DNA of 7,122 bases from Actinomycetota bacterium (GTDB taxonomy: Bacteria; Actinomycetota; Acidimicrobiia; Acidimicrobiales; Iamiaceae). How positions within the stretch are numbered: the first letter of the stretch is position 1; each line of letters starts with the position of its first letter. A model generated the notes under the pieces. It had not been told where the DNA came from. It searched no databases and worked only from the letters and a program-made list of their open reading frames with translations. Made by a program: the position numbers and the translations under genes. The stretch covers positions 1 to 7,122 of the forward strand of contig JAFDWI010000049.1 of NCBI GenBank assembly GCA_018268545.1. Reading direction: 5' to 3'. Positions 1 through 5,947 of the stretch are shown one piece after another.

Positions 1-133
1 ATCGACAGCCCGCCGACACGGTATCGACCCGACGCGCCGAGCATCCACCACCCCCGTGACGCCGCGGAGTTGACTGGATCGGCACATGCGGTGTGTGGCA
101 CTCCGGCCGACCGAACAGCAGGGGATCCCCCGG

Positions 134-150
134 GCCCGGCACTGCCGGGC
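134..150 (+). repeat. GC-rich hairpin in the leader of the PIN-PhoH gene
   Basis: Bases 134-140 (GCCCGGC) and 144-150 (GCCGGGC) form a perfect 7-bp stem around the triloop ACT. It directly follows the palindromes at 121-130 and 131-138. No U-tract follows, so it is not a classical intrinsic terminator. It could be the end of an upstream transcription unit or a structured 5' leader. The symmetry is certain; the function is inference. Confidence 0.45.
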
Positions 151-229
151 GGGCGCAACCCCTCCTCGGGCCACGCACCGTTTCTCCGGAACACGGACCC
201 GATGCCCATTCGACGGCCGCCACCGACAC

Positions 230-235
230 AGGGGG
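230..235 (+). promoter_or_regulatory. Ribosome binding site that sets the PIN-PhoH start
   Basis: AGGGGG lies 5 nt before the ATG at 241. The other in-frame starts, TTG at 70 and ATG at 202, have no comparable purine-rich site, and the residues they would add look non-coding. This supports the ATG at 241. Confidence 0.7.
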
Positions 236-240
236 ACCCG

Positions 241-1626
241 ATGACCGACGCGACCGATCTCGCCGCGACCACATTCGACGAGACCGAAGACCCGGGGTTC
301 ACCCCGAACACCACGCGCATGGTGCTCGACACCTCCGTGCTCGTCGCCGATCCCGAATCGGTGTTCGCCTTCCCGGGATCGGCGACGGTGGTGCCGCTCA
401 TCGTCGTCGAGGAGCTCGACAAACTCAAGACGCGCCCCGATGACGTCGGGCGGGCCGCACGCGAAGTGATCCGGACCATCGAGAACCTTCGCCGTGGAAA
501 CGACGGCGACATCTGCACACCCGTCCCGCTCCCCGACGGCGGCACGCTCCACATCGAGACGAACGGTCTCGAACGACGCACCATCGCGACCTTCGGGTTG
601 GATCCCGATCGGCCGGACAACCGCCTGCTGTCGGCCGCGCTCGGGCAACGTCGCCACGGCCCGACCGTCGTCGTCTCGAACGACGCCGCACTCAGGATCA
701 AGGCGGCCCGCGTGGGGCTCGAGGCACGGGAGCACCATCGGGAACGGGGAACGTCGAGCGCGATCCGGTCGGGCATCGTCTCGCTGGACGTCCCCCGTGA
801 GGTCATCGACCGGCTGTTCGCCGAACCGGGAGGCATCGGCATCGCCGAGGTCGTGGGCGACCCGGAGCCGCCGCACCACCCGAACACCTTCGCCGTCCTG
901 CGTAGCGGAAGCCAGTCGGCCCTCTGCCGCTGCGACGGCCGCACGTACCAACCGCTCGTGCGGCGACCCGAAGCCTGGGGTCTCCGACCGCGCTCCAAGG
1001 AACAACAGTTCGCGCTCGAGCTGCTGTGCGACCCGGAGGTCTCGGTCATCGCACTCGACGGAACCGCCGGGACCGGAAAGACGATCCTCGCGCTGGCAGC
1101 AGGATTGGAACAGGTCGTCGAGCACCACGGTTACGACCGTCTGTGCATCTACCGGCCGGTCGTACCGGTCGGGAAGGCCGAGGTCGGATTCCTCCCCGGT
1201 TCGTTGGAGGACAAGCTGAGTCCCTGGATGGGCGCCATCACCGACGCCCTCGTCGCGCTCACCGACCGTCGAAGCCATTCCGACGCGCGCTCGGTCATGG
1301 AAGAGCTCGTCAGCCGGGACAAGCTCGTGATGGACGCGGTGACCCACCTGCGTGGCCGCTCCCTGCACGGCAGTTTCATCGTCGTGGACGAGGCGCAGAA
1401 CCTCGAGGCGACGACCTTGAAGACCATCCTCACGAGGGTCGCCGAAGGCTCGAAGGTCGTGTTCACGGGCGACACGTCCCAGATCGACGCGCCCTACCTG
1501 TCGGAGCGGAACAACGCCGTGTCGGTCCTGATCGACGCGTTCGCCGGCGAGACGTGCTTCGGCCACGTCACGCTGCGAACCTGCGAACGTTCCGCCGTCG
1601 CATCGATCGCCGCATTGCGCCTTTGA
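241..1626 (+). CDS. phoH2: PIN domain-PhoH ATPase fusion (PhoH2-type RNA helicase/ribonuclease)
   Basis: Predicted cytoplasmic protein of 461 residues joining an N-terminal PIN ribonuclease domain (about 27-165) to a C-terminal PhoH P-loop ATPase (about 248-461). The PIN domain opens with VLDTSVL (D30), followed by VVEELDKLK (E57/E58), DNRLL (D127) and SND (D148), which together supply the expected acidic metal-binding residues. The ATPase shows a Walker A motif GTAGTGKT (274-281), the PhoH signature around YRPVVPVGKAEVGFLPG (304-320), a Walker B motif FIVVDEAQN (379-387) and GDTSQID (410-416). The size and domain order match mycobacterial PhoH2, which is reported to unwind and cleave RNA and to pair with a small antitoxin, PhoAT, encoded just upstream. 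No credible antitoxin gene is visible upstream here. The start is chosen from the ribosome binding site at 230-235; ATG at 202 is the alternative. A strong hairpin follows the stop, so it may be monocistronic. The family call is secure; the toxin role is not shown here. Confidence 0.93.
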   Translation: MTDATDLAATTFDETEDPGFTPNTTRMVLDTSVLVADPESVFAFPGSATVVPLIVVEELDKLKTRPDDVGRAAREVIRTIENLRRGNDGDICTPVPLPDGGTLHIETNGLERRTIATFGLDPDRPDNRLLSAALGQRRHGPTVVVSNDAALRIKAARVGLEAREHHRERGTSSAIRSGIVSLDVPREVIDRLFAEPGGIGIAEVVGDPEPPHHPNTFAVLRSGSQSALCRCDGRTYQPLVRRPEAWGLRPRSKEQQFALELLCDPEVSVIALDGTAGTGKTILALAAGLEQVVEHHGYDRLCIYRPVVPVGKAEVGFLPGSLEDKLSPWMGAITDALVALTDRRSHSDARSVMEELVSRDKLVMDAVTHLRGRSLHGSFIVVDEAQNLEATTLKTILTRVAEGSKVVFTGDTSQIDAPYLSERNNAVSVLIDAFAGETCFGHVTLRTCERSAVASIAALRL

Positions 1627-1648
1627 CGCCGGCGCCTCGGCGCCGGTG
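1627..1648 (+). terminator. Strong GC hairpin after the PIN-PhoH gene
   Basis: CCGGCGCC (1629-1636) and GGCGCCGG (1639-1646) are perfect complements separated by TC. One G-T and one C-G pair extend the stem to 10 bp (1627-1636 with 1639-1648). It begins right after the TGA stop at 1624-1626, where a terminator would sit. No T-run follows, so it would be a U-less terminator, an RNA 3'-end stabiliser or a Rho-assisted end. The hairpin is certain; termination is inferred from its position. Confidence 0.55.
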
Positions 1649-1678
1649 AGGGTCCACCATCTGCGTGGTCGCGATTCC

Positions 1679-1684
1679 TAGGAT
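1679..1684 (+). promoter_or_regulatory. Possible -10 box for the exonuclease-like gene
   Basis: TAGGAT fits the actinobacterial TANNNT -10 pattern and would start transcription near 1691, giving a leader of about 29 nt that includes the ribosome binding site AAGGGGG (1709-1715). No good -35 lies 16-18 nt upstream. A perfect TTGACA at 1685-1690 overlaps it but has no matching -10 downstream. This is a weak call based on position and pattern only. Confidence 0.3.
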
Positions 1685-1719
1685 TTGACACGCCGATCCG
1701 CTCGTGACAAGGGGGATGG

Positions 1720-2499
1720 ATGGCACACCACGTGGTGTACGGACTCGACATCGAGACGGCATGGAATGCGCCAACTGGCCGCGCTCCGGCGTCCGACGCG
1801 TATGCCGATGGCATCGTCGTGAGTGACCCGGGCACCACGCCGATCAGTCGAGCGGTCCTTTCGACCAGGGGTTCGGACCTCACGTTCGTCGGCGACGAGC
1901 CGACGCTCCTGCACGATCTCGATGCGGCCCTGGCGGGCCTCGCTCCCGGGATCATCGCAACCTGGAACGGTTCGGGCTTCGCACTGCCGTACCTGGCCGA
2001 CCGGGCCGAGCTGTGCGGCATCCGGCTCGGATTGCACCTCGCTGCGGACTCACGGCTGCGTCACCGCGGTGACACGATCCCGGGTCACGACGCGGCGTAT
2101 CGCGCTGCGTGGTACGCACATCGCCACCTCGACGCGGCACATCTGTACCGATCCGGCCGTCGACCGTTGATCGATGTCGAAGACCTCCTCCACGCCTTCC
2201 GTCGTGGCTCCCGGTCCCGCGGCCGAGTGTCGACCCGTCGCGGAGAGGGCGTGGCAACCGACCTGTCCCACGACCTCGAACACGCCCACGCCGCGAACGA
2301 TGCCCGCCTCGTCCGGTGCATGGTCGAGGCTCGTCTCCCGGGGATCGAGCGGCATGTCGACCGGGTGACCGTCCCGACGGCGGGCACCGGCGCGTTCCCG
2401 GGTTTCGCCGAGGCATCTCGCCGCCCCGCGGTCCGGGCCGTACCGCTGTCGCCCGCGCACCCTGCGGTCCGGGCGGCGTACGGTCTCGCCGAGGGCTGA
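1720..2499 (+). CDS. DnaQ/YprB-like exonuclease-fold protein (RNase H fold, degenerate DEDD site)
   Basis: Protein of 259 residues that reads as a 3'-5' exonuclease-like domain of the DEDD superfamily. Motif I is GLDIET (D10, E12). A motif II-like segment is ATWNGSGFALPYL (80-92), where family members usually have N-x-x-x-F-D-x-P-Y/F-L; here the Asp position is A88. HLDAAHLYR (136-144) matches the H-x-D segment that follows in PolB-exonuclease and YprB relatives. Motif III is HAAND (190-194), with D194 as the last acidic residue and His at the place where DEDDy enzymes carry Tyr. The C-terminal ~50 residues are Pro/Ala-rich with no recognised domain. AAGGGGG at 1709-1715 lies 4 nt before the ATG; an out-of-frame ATG at 1716 is ignored. 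It follows the PIN-PhoH gene by 93 nt, beyond a hairpin. The fold is fairly likely. Activity is uncertain because of A88, and the substrate is unknown. Confidence 0.72.
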   Translation: MAHHVVYGLDIETAWNAPTGRAPASDAYADGIVVSDPGTTPISRAVLSTRGSDLTFVGDEPTLLHDLDAALAGLAPGIIATWNGSGFALPYLADRAELCGIRLGLHLAADSRLRHRGDTIPGHDAAYRAAWYAHRHLDAAHLYRSGRRPLIDVEDLLHAFRRGSRSRGRVSTRRGEGVATDLSHDLEHAHAANDARLVRCMVEARLPGIERHVDRVTVPTAGTGAFPGFAEASRRPAVRAVPLSPAHPAVRAAYGLAEG

Positions 2500-2623
2500 T
2501 CGCCCACTCGGCGCCGTTGTCACAGGGTTGCGCGATCATCTTCATCGGCGACACGACGTCGACCCGGGCTGCGACCTCCGAAACCGGCCGCTCGAACACG
2601 AGCAAGCCGTCCCTGGAGGTTCC

Positions 2624-3151
2624 ATGTCCGCTGTCCCACCCACTGGAGTTCCGCTCGATCCCGCACGTTTCGCGCTCGCGATCGACGCCATCTGCGTCGG
2701 GTGCGTCGATCCGATCCTCATCCATGTCGAGACCGAACCGGAGCGGCGCCGGGCTGCGGCGGCGATCTTCTGCACCCCGCTGGAGGGACTCGGTTCGCTC
2801 GACGCCACCCTCGACGTACTCGGCGCGCTGCGCGTGCCCGCTCGATGGCGCGTGGCCGGGCTGTGCGCGCCGGTCACCGTTCACCTCCGCGACGACGTCG
2901 ACACCGCTTCATCACTCGGCGCTTGGATTGTCCATGTCGTCGACGACCACGGTGGTGCCGCGTCGCGGTTGTGCGTTCCGGACCGGCTCGACGTGTCCGG
3001 ACCGATGAATGCGCTCGACTCGGGCACTCGGCTCCACCGTTGCCTGGATCGACTCGTCGGAGGTTCCGAAGGGATCACCGACGTGAGCGACCGGATCGGA
3101 CCGGTCCATCTGGATGCAGCCGACGTGGTCGTTCGCCCGGAACGCCACTAG
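2624..3151 (+). CDS. Hypothetical protein, 175 residues
   Basis: I do not recognise this protein. The start at ATG 2624 is supported by GGAGG at 2615-2619, 4 nt upstream. The frame is open back to an ATG at 2528, but the extra 32 residues are Arg/His-rich and have no ribosome binding site. Visible features are four spread cysteines (C24 and C27 as CVGC, C50, C81) plus C117 and C140, a hydrophobic patch at ILIHV (31-35), another at WIVHVV (101-106), and an acidic C-terminal part. There is no signal peptide or clear membrane segment, so it is probably cytosolic. It lies 124 nt after the exonuclease-like gene and 10 nt before the preferred start of the amidohydrolase gene; its TAG stop overlaps that gene's putative -10 box. 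Codon use is GC-biased like its neighbours, which supports a real gene. A small lineage-specific protein is the safest description. Confidence 0.65.
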   Translation: MSAVPPTGVPLDPARFALAIDAICVGCVDPILIHVETEPERRRAAAAIFCTPLEGLGSLDATLDVLGALRVPARWRVAGLCAPVTVHLRDDVDTASSLGAWIVHVVDDHGGAASRLCVPDRLDVSGPMNALDSGTRLHRCLDRLVGGSEGITDVSDRIGPVHLDAADVVVRPERH

Positions 3152-3154
3152 CGT
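3149..3154 (+). promoter_or_regulatory. Putative -10 box of a leaderless promoter, overlapping a stop codon
   Basis: TAGCGT matches TANNNT and is followed by 7 nt and then the GTG at 3162, the geometry of leaderless actinobacterial transcripts in which the start codon is at or next to +1. The first three bases are the stop codon of the upstream gene. No Shine-Dalgarno at normal spacing precedes this GTG, which supports a leaderless reading. No clear -35 is seen. Confidence 0.4.
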
Positions 3155-3161
3155 CGACGGG

Positions 3162-4775
3162 GTGGCCGAACCTTCCGGGACCCCGGATCCGGCGATCGAG
3201 CCGACCGACGACGCGTCGCGGCCCGCGTCGCCGCAGCGTCGCAAGCTCCTGGTGACCGGCGCGTTCGCCGCGGCAACGACCGTCGCGCTCGGACGGATGC
3301 GCCATCGTGCGGTGGCCGGCCCTGCGGGGGGACCTGCAGATGTGCCGAATACGACCGAGCCGTCGAGCCACCAGACGGCCACCGAGCCACCCGCGCTGGA
3401 AGGTGCCGCCGCCCAGCCGCCTGCCGACCACGTGTACGACATCGTGATCAAGGGTGGACGGGTGATCGACCCGGACTCGGGATTCGATCGGGTCGTCGAC
3501 GTCGGGATCGACAAGGGCACCATCACCGGATTCGGAAAGGCGGTCGGGTCTGGTCGCAAGACGATCGATGCGACCGACAAGGTCGTCTCCCCCGGTTTCA
3601 TCGACGTGTTGTCGTACGAACCCGACACCCGCGGTGCGTGGTACAAGATCGCCGATGGCGTCACCACCAACCTCGGCATGCACGGCATGCAACAAGGCTG
3701 GTGGGCGCCGGACTTCTTCACCCACTACCAGGGCACCACACCGGTGCACTTCGGTGGCGCGTTCAGCGACCATTGGGTCCGCTACCACAAACTGGGCCTC
3801 GATGTGGGCGCCACCGCGACGGCTTCGCAGGCCGCACAGCTCGCCGACATCTTCGAATCCCAGTTGCGCAAGGGCTGGCTCGGGATCGCTTTCGAACCCG
3901 AGTACACACCGGGCGTCGACTTCGCCGAGATGCTTGCGCTGGCGCATGTCGCCCAGCGCCACGACGTGCCGTGCTTCATCCACGGTCGTTTCTCGTCCTA
4001 TGCCGAGGAATCCCAGACCGTTCCCGAGATCATCAAGCTCGGTGAGCAGTCGGGCGCAGCGGTCCACGTCGCACACCTGCCGAGCACCGGCGGCACCTGG
4101 GACACCGCTGCCGCGCTCGAAGCGATCGATGCCGCGGTCGAGGCCGGTCACGACGTGACGTTCTGTCTGTACCCGTATCACTACTGGGGCACCTATGCGG
4201 CCTCCACGCGCTTCGGCCCCGGTTGGCAGCAGCGCTTCCGGATCTCCTATGGCGACCTGCAGGTCGCCGGGACGACGAATCGTCTGAATGCATCGACGTT
4301 CGCCACGGCCCAGGCCCGCAACTCCCTGACGATCGCGTATGCGATCCCGGAAAAGTCCGTCCAACTCACGCTCGAACACCCCCGAGGACTGATCGGTTCG
4401 GACGCGATCGTGGACACGGGAAACAACCATCCCCGATCGTCGGGGACGTTCTGCCGTGTGCTCGGCTACTGGGTACGCGAGAAGAAGGTCATCTCCCTGC
4501 CCCAGGCACTCGCGAAGATGACCATCCTGCCGGCCAGGCGACTCGAGAAGAGTTGTCCGCAGCTACGCCGCAAGGGCCGTCTCCAACGAGGTGCCGACGC
4601 CGACATCTGTATCTTCGACCCGGACACGGTCACCGACACGGCGACCGTCGCGAACCCCGTCGCGTACTCGACCGGAATCGATTGGGTGCTCAGCGCCGGC
4701 GTTCCCGCAAAAACGCCCGACGGGCTCCAGCGCAACCACGTCGTCGGTCAGGCGATCCGATCACAGTTCACCTGA
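3162..4775 (+). CDS. Tat-exported D-aminoacylase/N-acyl-D-amino-acid deacylase family amidohydrolase, altered metal site
   Basis: Protein of 537 residues from GTG 3162. The N-terminus is a twin-arginine-like signal: QRRKLL (25-30), a hydrophobic stretch at 31-43, and AVA (50-52) as a possible cleavage site. A Pro/Thr/Glu-rich linker (about 53-89) leads to the amidohydrolase beta-sandwich start YDIVIKGGRVIDPDSG (92-107). SPGFID (143-148) and GVTT (166-169) begin the barrel, and the end carries HPRSSGTF (423-430), LPARRL (456-461) and GADADICIFDPDTV (477-490), typical of D-aminoacylase and D-glutamate deacylase relatives. These enzymes release D-amino acids from N-acyl forms. The usual HxH after GFIDV is L150-S151-Y152, and the usual metal Cys after GVTT is replaced by M173/H174; H274, H305 and D414 fit the remaining ligand positions. 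ATG 3114 is an alternative start that overlaps the previous gene by 38 nt. The family is secure; substrate and activity are open. Confidence 0.85.
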   Translation: MAEPSGTPDPAIEPTDDASRPASPQRRKLLVTGAFAAATTVALGRMRHRAVAGPAGGPADVPNTTEPSSHQTATEPPALEGAAAQPPADHVYDIVIKGGRVIDPDSGFDRVVDVGIDKGTITGFGKAVGSGRKTIDATDKVVSPGFIDVLSYEPDTRGAWYKIADGVTTNLGMHGMQQGWWAPDFFTHYQGTTPVHFGGAFSDHWVRYHKLGLDVGATATASQAAQLADIFESQLRKGWLGIAFEPEYTPGVDFAEMLALAHVAQRHDVPCFIHGRFSSYAEESQTVPEIIKLGEQSGAAVHVAHLPSTGGTWDTAAALEAIDAAVEAGHDVTFCLYPYHYWGTYAASTRFGPGWQQRFRISYGDLQVAGTTNRLNASTFATAQARNSLTIAYAIPEKSVQLTLEHPRGLIGSDAIVDTGNNHPRSSGTFCRVLGYWVREKKVISLPQALAKMTILPARRLEKSCPQLRRKGRLQRGADADICIFDPDTVTDTATVANPVAYSTGIDWVLSAGVPAKTPDGLQRNHVVGQAIRSQFT

Positions 4776-4783
4776 AAGCAGCG

Positions 4784-4803
4784 ACGCCGCGGCCCCACGG
4801 CGT
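4784..4803. terminator. Possible shared terminator hairpin between convergent genes
   Basis: ACGCCG (4784-4789) pairs with CGGCGT (4798-4803) across an 8-nt loop, inside the 33-nt gap between the stop of the amidohydrolase gene (4775) and the stop of the convergent LLM gene (4809). There is no T-run on either side. Its position between convergent ends is suggestive, but the stem is short. Confidence 0.3.
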
Positions 4804-4808
4804 TCGGC

Positions 4809-5843
4809 TCAGCCGTTCACGATTTCGGCGATCGCCTCGAGATGCCGAGGCGGACCACTCACCATCAGGGTGGTGATGCACGTCTCCCGCCACGCCTCGA
4901 GTTCACCCATCACCTTGTCCCGTGGCCCGACGAGTGCGACGTCTTCGACGAGCGACAGCGGCACCGACGCGATCGCCTCGTCCTTGTGCCCATCCAGGAA
5001 CAACTCCTGGATCCGGTGCACATCGCCTTCGTAGCCCATCCGTGAGAAGACATCCGCGTGGAAGTTCACCTCCTTTGCCCCCATCCCGCCGATGTAGAAA
5101 CCGAGCGACATCCGGACGACGTCCGCGGCTCTCTCGATGTCGTCGTCGACCACGATGGTGACCATGGTCGGAATCTCGAAATCGTCCCAACCCCGCCGTG
5201 CGCCGGGCCGGGCGAAGCCTTCGTCCAGATAGCTCCGATAGGTCGCATCGGTCGACGGTGACAGGAAGATCGGCAGCCAACCGTCGGCGATCTCGGCGGT
5301 CTGCGCCACGTTCTTCGGCCCCTCGGCACCGAGAAGGATGGGCAGGTCGGCCCGGAGGGGATGGGTGATCGACTTGAGCGGCTTACCCAGGCCGGTGGAT
5401 TCCGTCCCGTCGTAGGGATGATGGAAGAACTCGCCCTGGAAGTCGAGCGGCTCGGTCCGATCGAGGATCCGACGGATCACCTCGACGTACTCGCGCGTGC
5501 GAGCGAGCGGGCGCCGATACGGCTGGCCGTACCAGCCCTCCACGACCTGTGGACCCGATGCACCCAGCCCGAGCATCATCCGACCGTCCGACAGATGGTC
5601 GAGGGTCAGCGCGGTCATGGCGGTCGCGGTCGGGGTACGGGCGGACAACTGGCACACGGCCGTACCGAGCCGGATGGTCGAGGTCTCGGCGCCGAGCCAC
5701 GCCAACGGGGTGAAGCAGTCCGAGCCGTAGGCTTCGGCCGTCCACACCGAATCGAACCCGAGGTCCTCGGCGGCACGGACCGCCTCGGCATGCCCTGACG
5801 GCTTGTCGGCGAACCAATATCCCAGGGCGAGACCGAGTTTCAT
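4809..5843 (-). CDS. LLM class F420-dependent oxidoreductase (Rv3520c-type)
   Basis: Protein of 344 residues with the luciferase-like monooxygenase TIM barrel, predicted to use coenzyme F420 in a cytosolic redox step. It starts with the family's first strand MKLGLALGYW (1-10), then AEDLGFDSVWTAEAYGSD (25-42), IRLGTAV (57-63), LTLDHLSDGRMMLGLGASGP (79-98), which includes the conserved DHLSDGR and GLGASGP segments, then VEGWYGQPY (101-109) and PILLGAEGPKN (168-178). It closely resembles the Rv3520c-like F420 group as I remember it; Rv3520c lies in the cholesterol gene region of Mycobacterium tuberculosis. The open frame continues upstream to 6020, but the family's N-terminus falls exactly at ATG 5843. 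No Shine-Dalgarno precedes that ATG, and TAGTGT ends 8 nt before it, so translation is probably leaderless. The gene is divergent from the lipoprotein gene and convergent with the amidohydrolase gene. The family is secure; the substrate is unknown. Confidence 0.92.
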   Translation of the reverse strand: MKLGLALGYWFADKPSGHAEAVRAAEDLGFDSVWTAEAYGSDCFTPLAWLGAETSTIRLGTAVCQLSARTPTATAMTALTLDHLSDGRMMLGLGASGPQVVEGWYGQPYRRPLARTREYVEVIRRILDRTEPLDFQGEFFHHPYDGTESTGLGKPLKSITHPLRADLPILLGAEGPKNVAQTAEIADGWLPIFLSPSTDATYRSYLDEGFARPGARRGWDDFEIPTMVTIVVDDDIERAADVVRMSLGFYIGGMGAKEVNFHADVFSRMGYEGDVHRIQELFLDGHKDEAIASVPLSLVEDVALVGPRDKVMGELEAWRETCITTLMVSGPPRHLEAIAEIVNG

Positions 5844-5851
5844 GGGCGCTG

Positions 5852-5857
5852 ACACTA
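5852..5857 (-). promoter_or_regulatory. Putative -10 box of the leaderless LLM oxidoreductase promoter
   Basis: On the minus strand TAGTGT (5857 to 5852) is followed by 8 nt and then the ATG at 5843. This spacing puts the transcription start at or next to the start codon, and no purine-rich ribosome binding site is present. No convincing -35 was found. Confidence 0.45.
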
Positions 5858-5893
5858 TCGGCGCAACCTCTGTCGGGCCGGGCATATCGCGGC

Positions 5894-5899
5894 TAGATT
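5894..5899 (+). promoter_or_regulatory. Putative -10 box for the lipoprotein gene
   Basis: TAGATT fits TANNNT and would start transcription near 5906, leaving a leader of about 42 nt that contains AAGGAG at 5935-5940, 7 nt before the ATG at 5948. The -35 region (about 5870-5876) is poor. With the minus-strand box at 5852-5857 it forms a compact divergent promoter region. Confidence 0.45.
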
Positions 5900-5947
5900 G
5901 CGCGCCAACGGCTCGACCTGCGGGTCCGGACAACAAGGAGACGGGCA

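Larger units (their letters stand above)
1..240 (+). other. Leader region upstream of the PIN-PhoH gene
   Basis: No gene is supported here. The frame of the downstream gene stays open back to base 1, but the translation of this stretch is Pro/Gly/Arg-rich with no family resemblance, so I read it as non-coding. A TTGACT hexamer at 70-75 resembles a -35 box, but nothing close to TANNNT lies 16-18 nt further on, so no promoter is called. Three palindromes are packed together: GGGGATCCCC (121-130), CGGGCCCG (131-138) and a hairpin at 134-150. Confidence 0.5.

Noticed and set aside
96..101. TGGCAC considered as a sigma-54 -24 element
   Set aside because: No TGC-type -12 element follows at the required spacing.
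93..443. Open frame of 116 codons overlapping the start of the PIN-PhoH gene, considered as a PhoAT-like antitoxin
   Set aside because: Its translation is Arg/His/Pro-rich with no domain, it overlaps the well-supported PIN domain for 200 nt, and it has the composition expected of a shifted frame in high-GC DNA.
2500..2623. Gap before the 175-residue gene searched for a promoter; TTGTCA at 2517-2522 resembles a -35
   Set aside because: No TANNNT box is present at a workable distance; the gene may be read with the one upstream.
1952..2884. Long minus-strand open frame (310 codons) opposite the exonuclease-like and hypothetical genes
   Set aside because: Arg/Gly/Pro-rich translation with no motif; it crosses two plus-strand genes with better start signals and is a GC-driven shadow.
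3075..4430. Minus-strand open frame of 451 codons opposite the amidohydrolase gene
   Set aside because: The plus-strand reading carries clear amidohydrolase motifs along its length; the minus-strand translation is Asp/Arg/Val-rich with no recognisable family.
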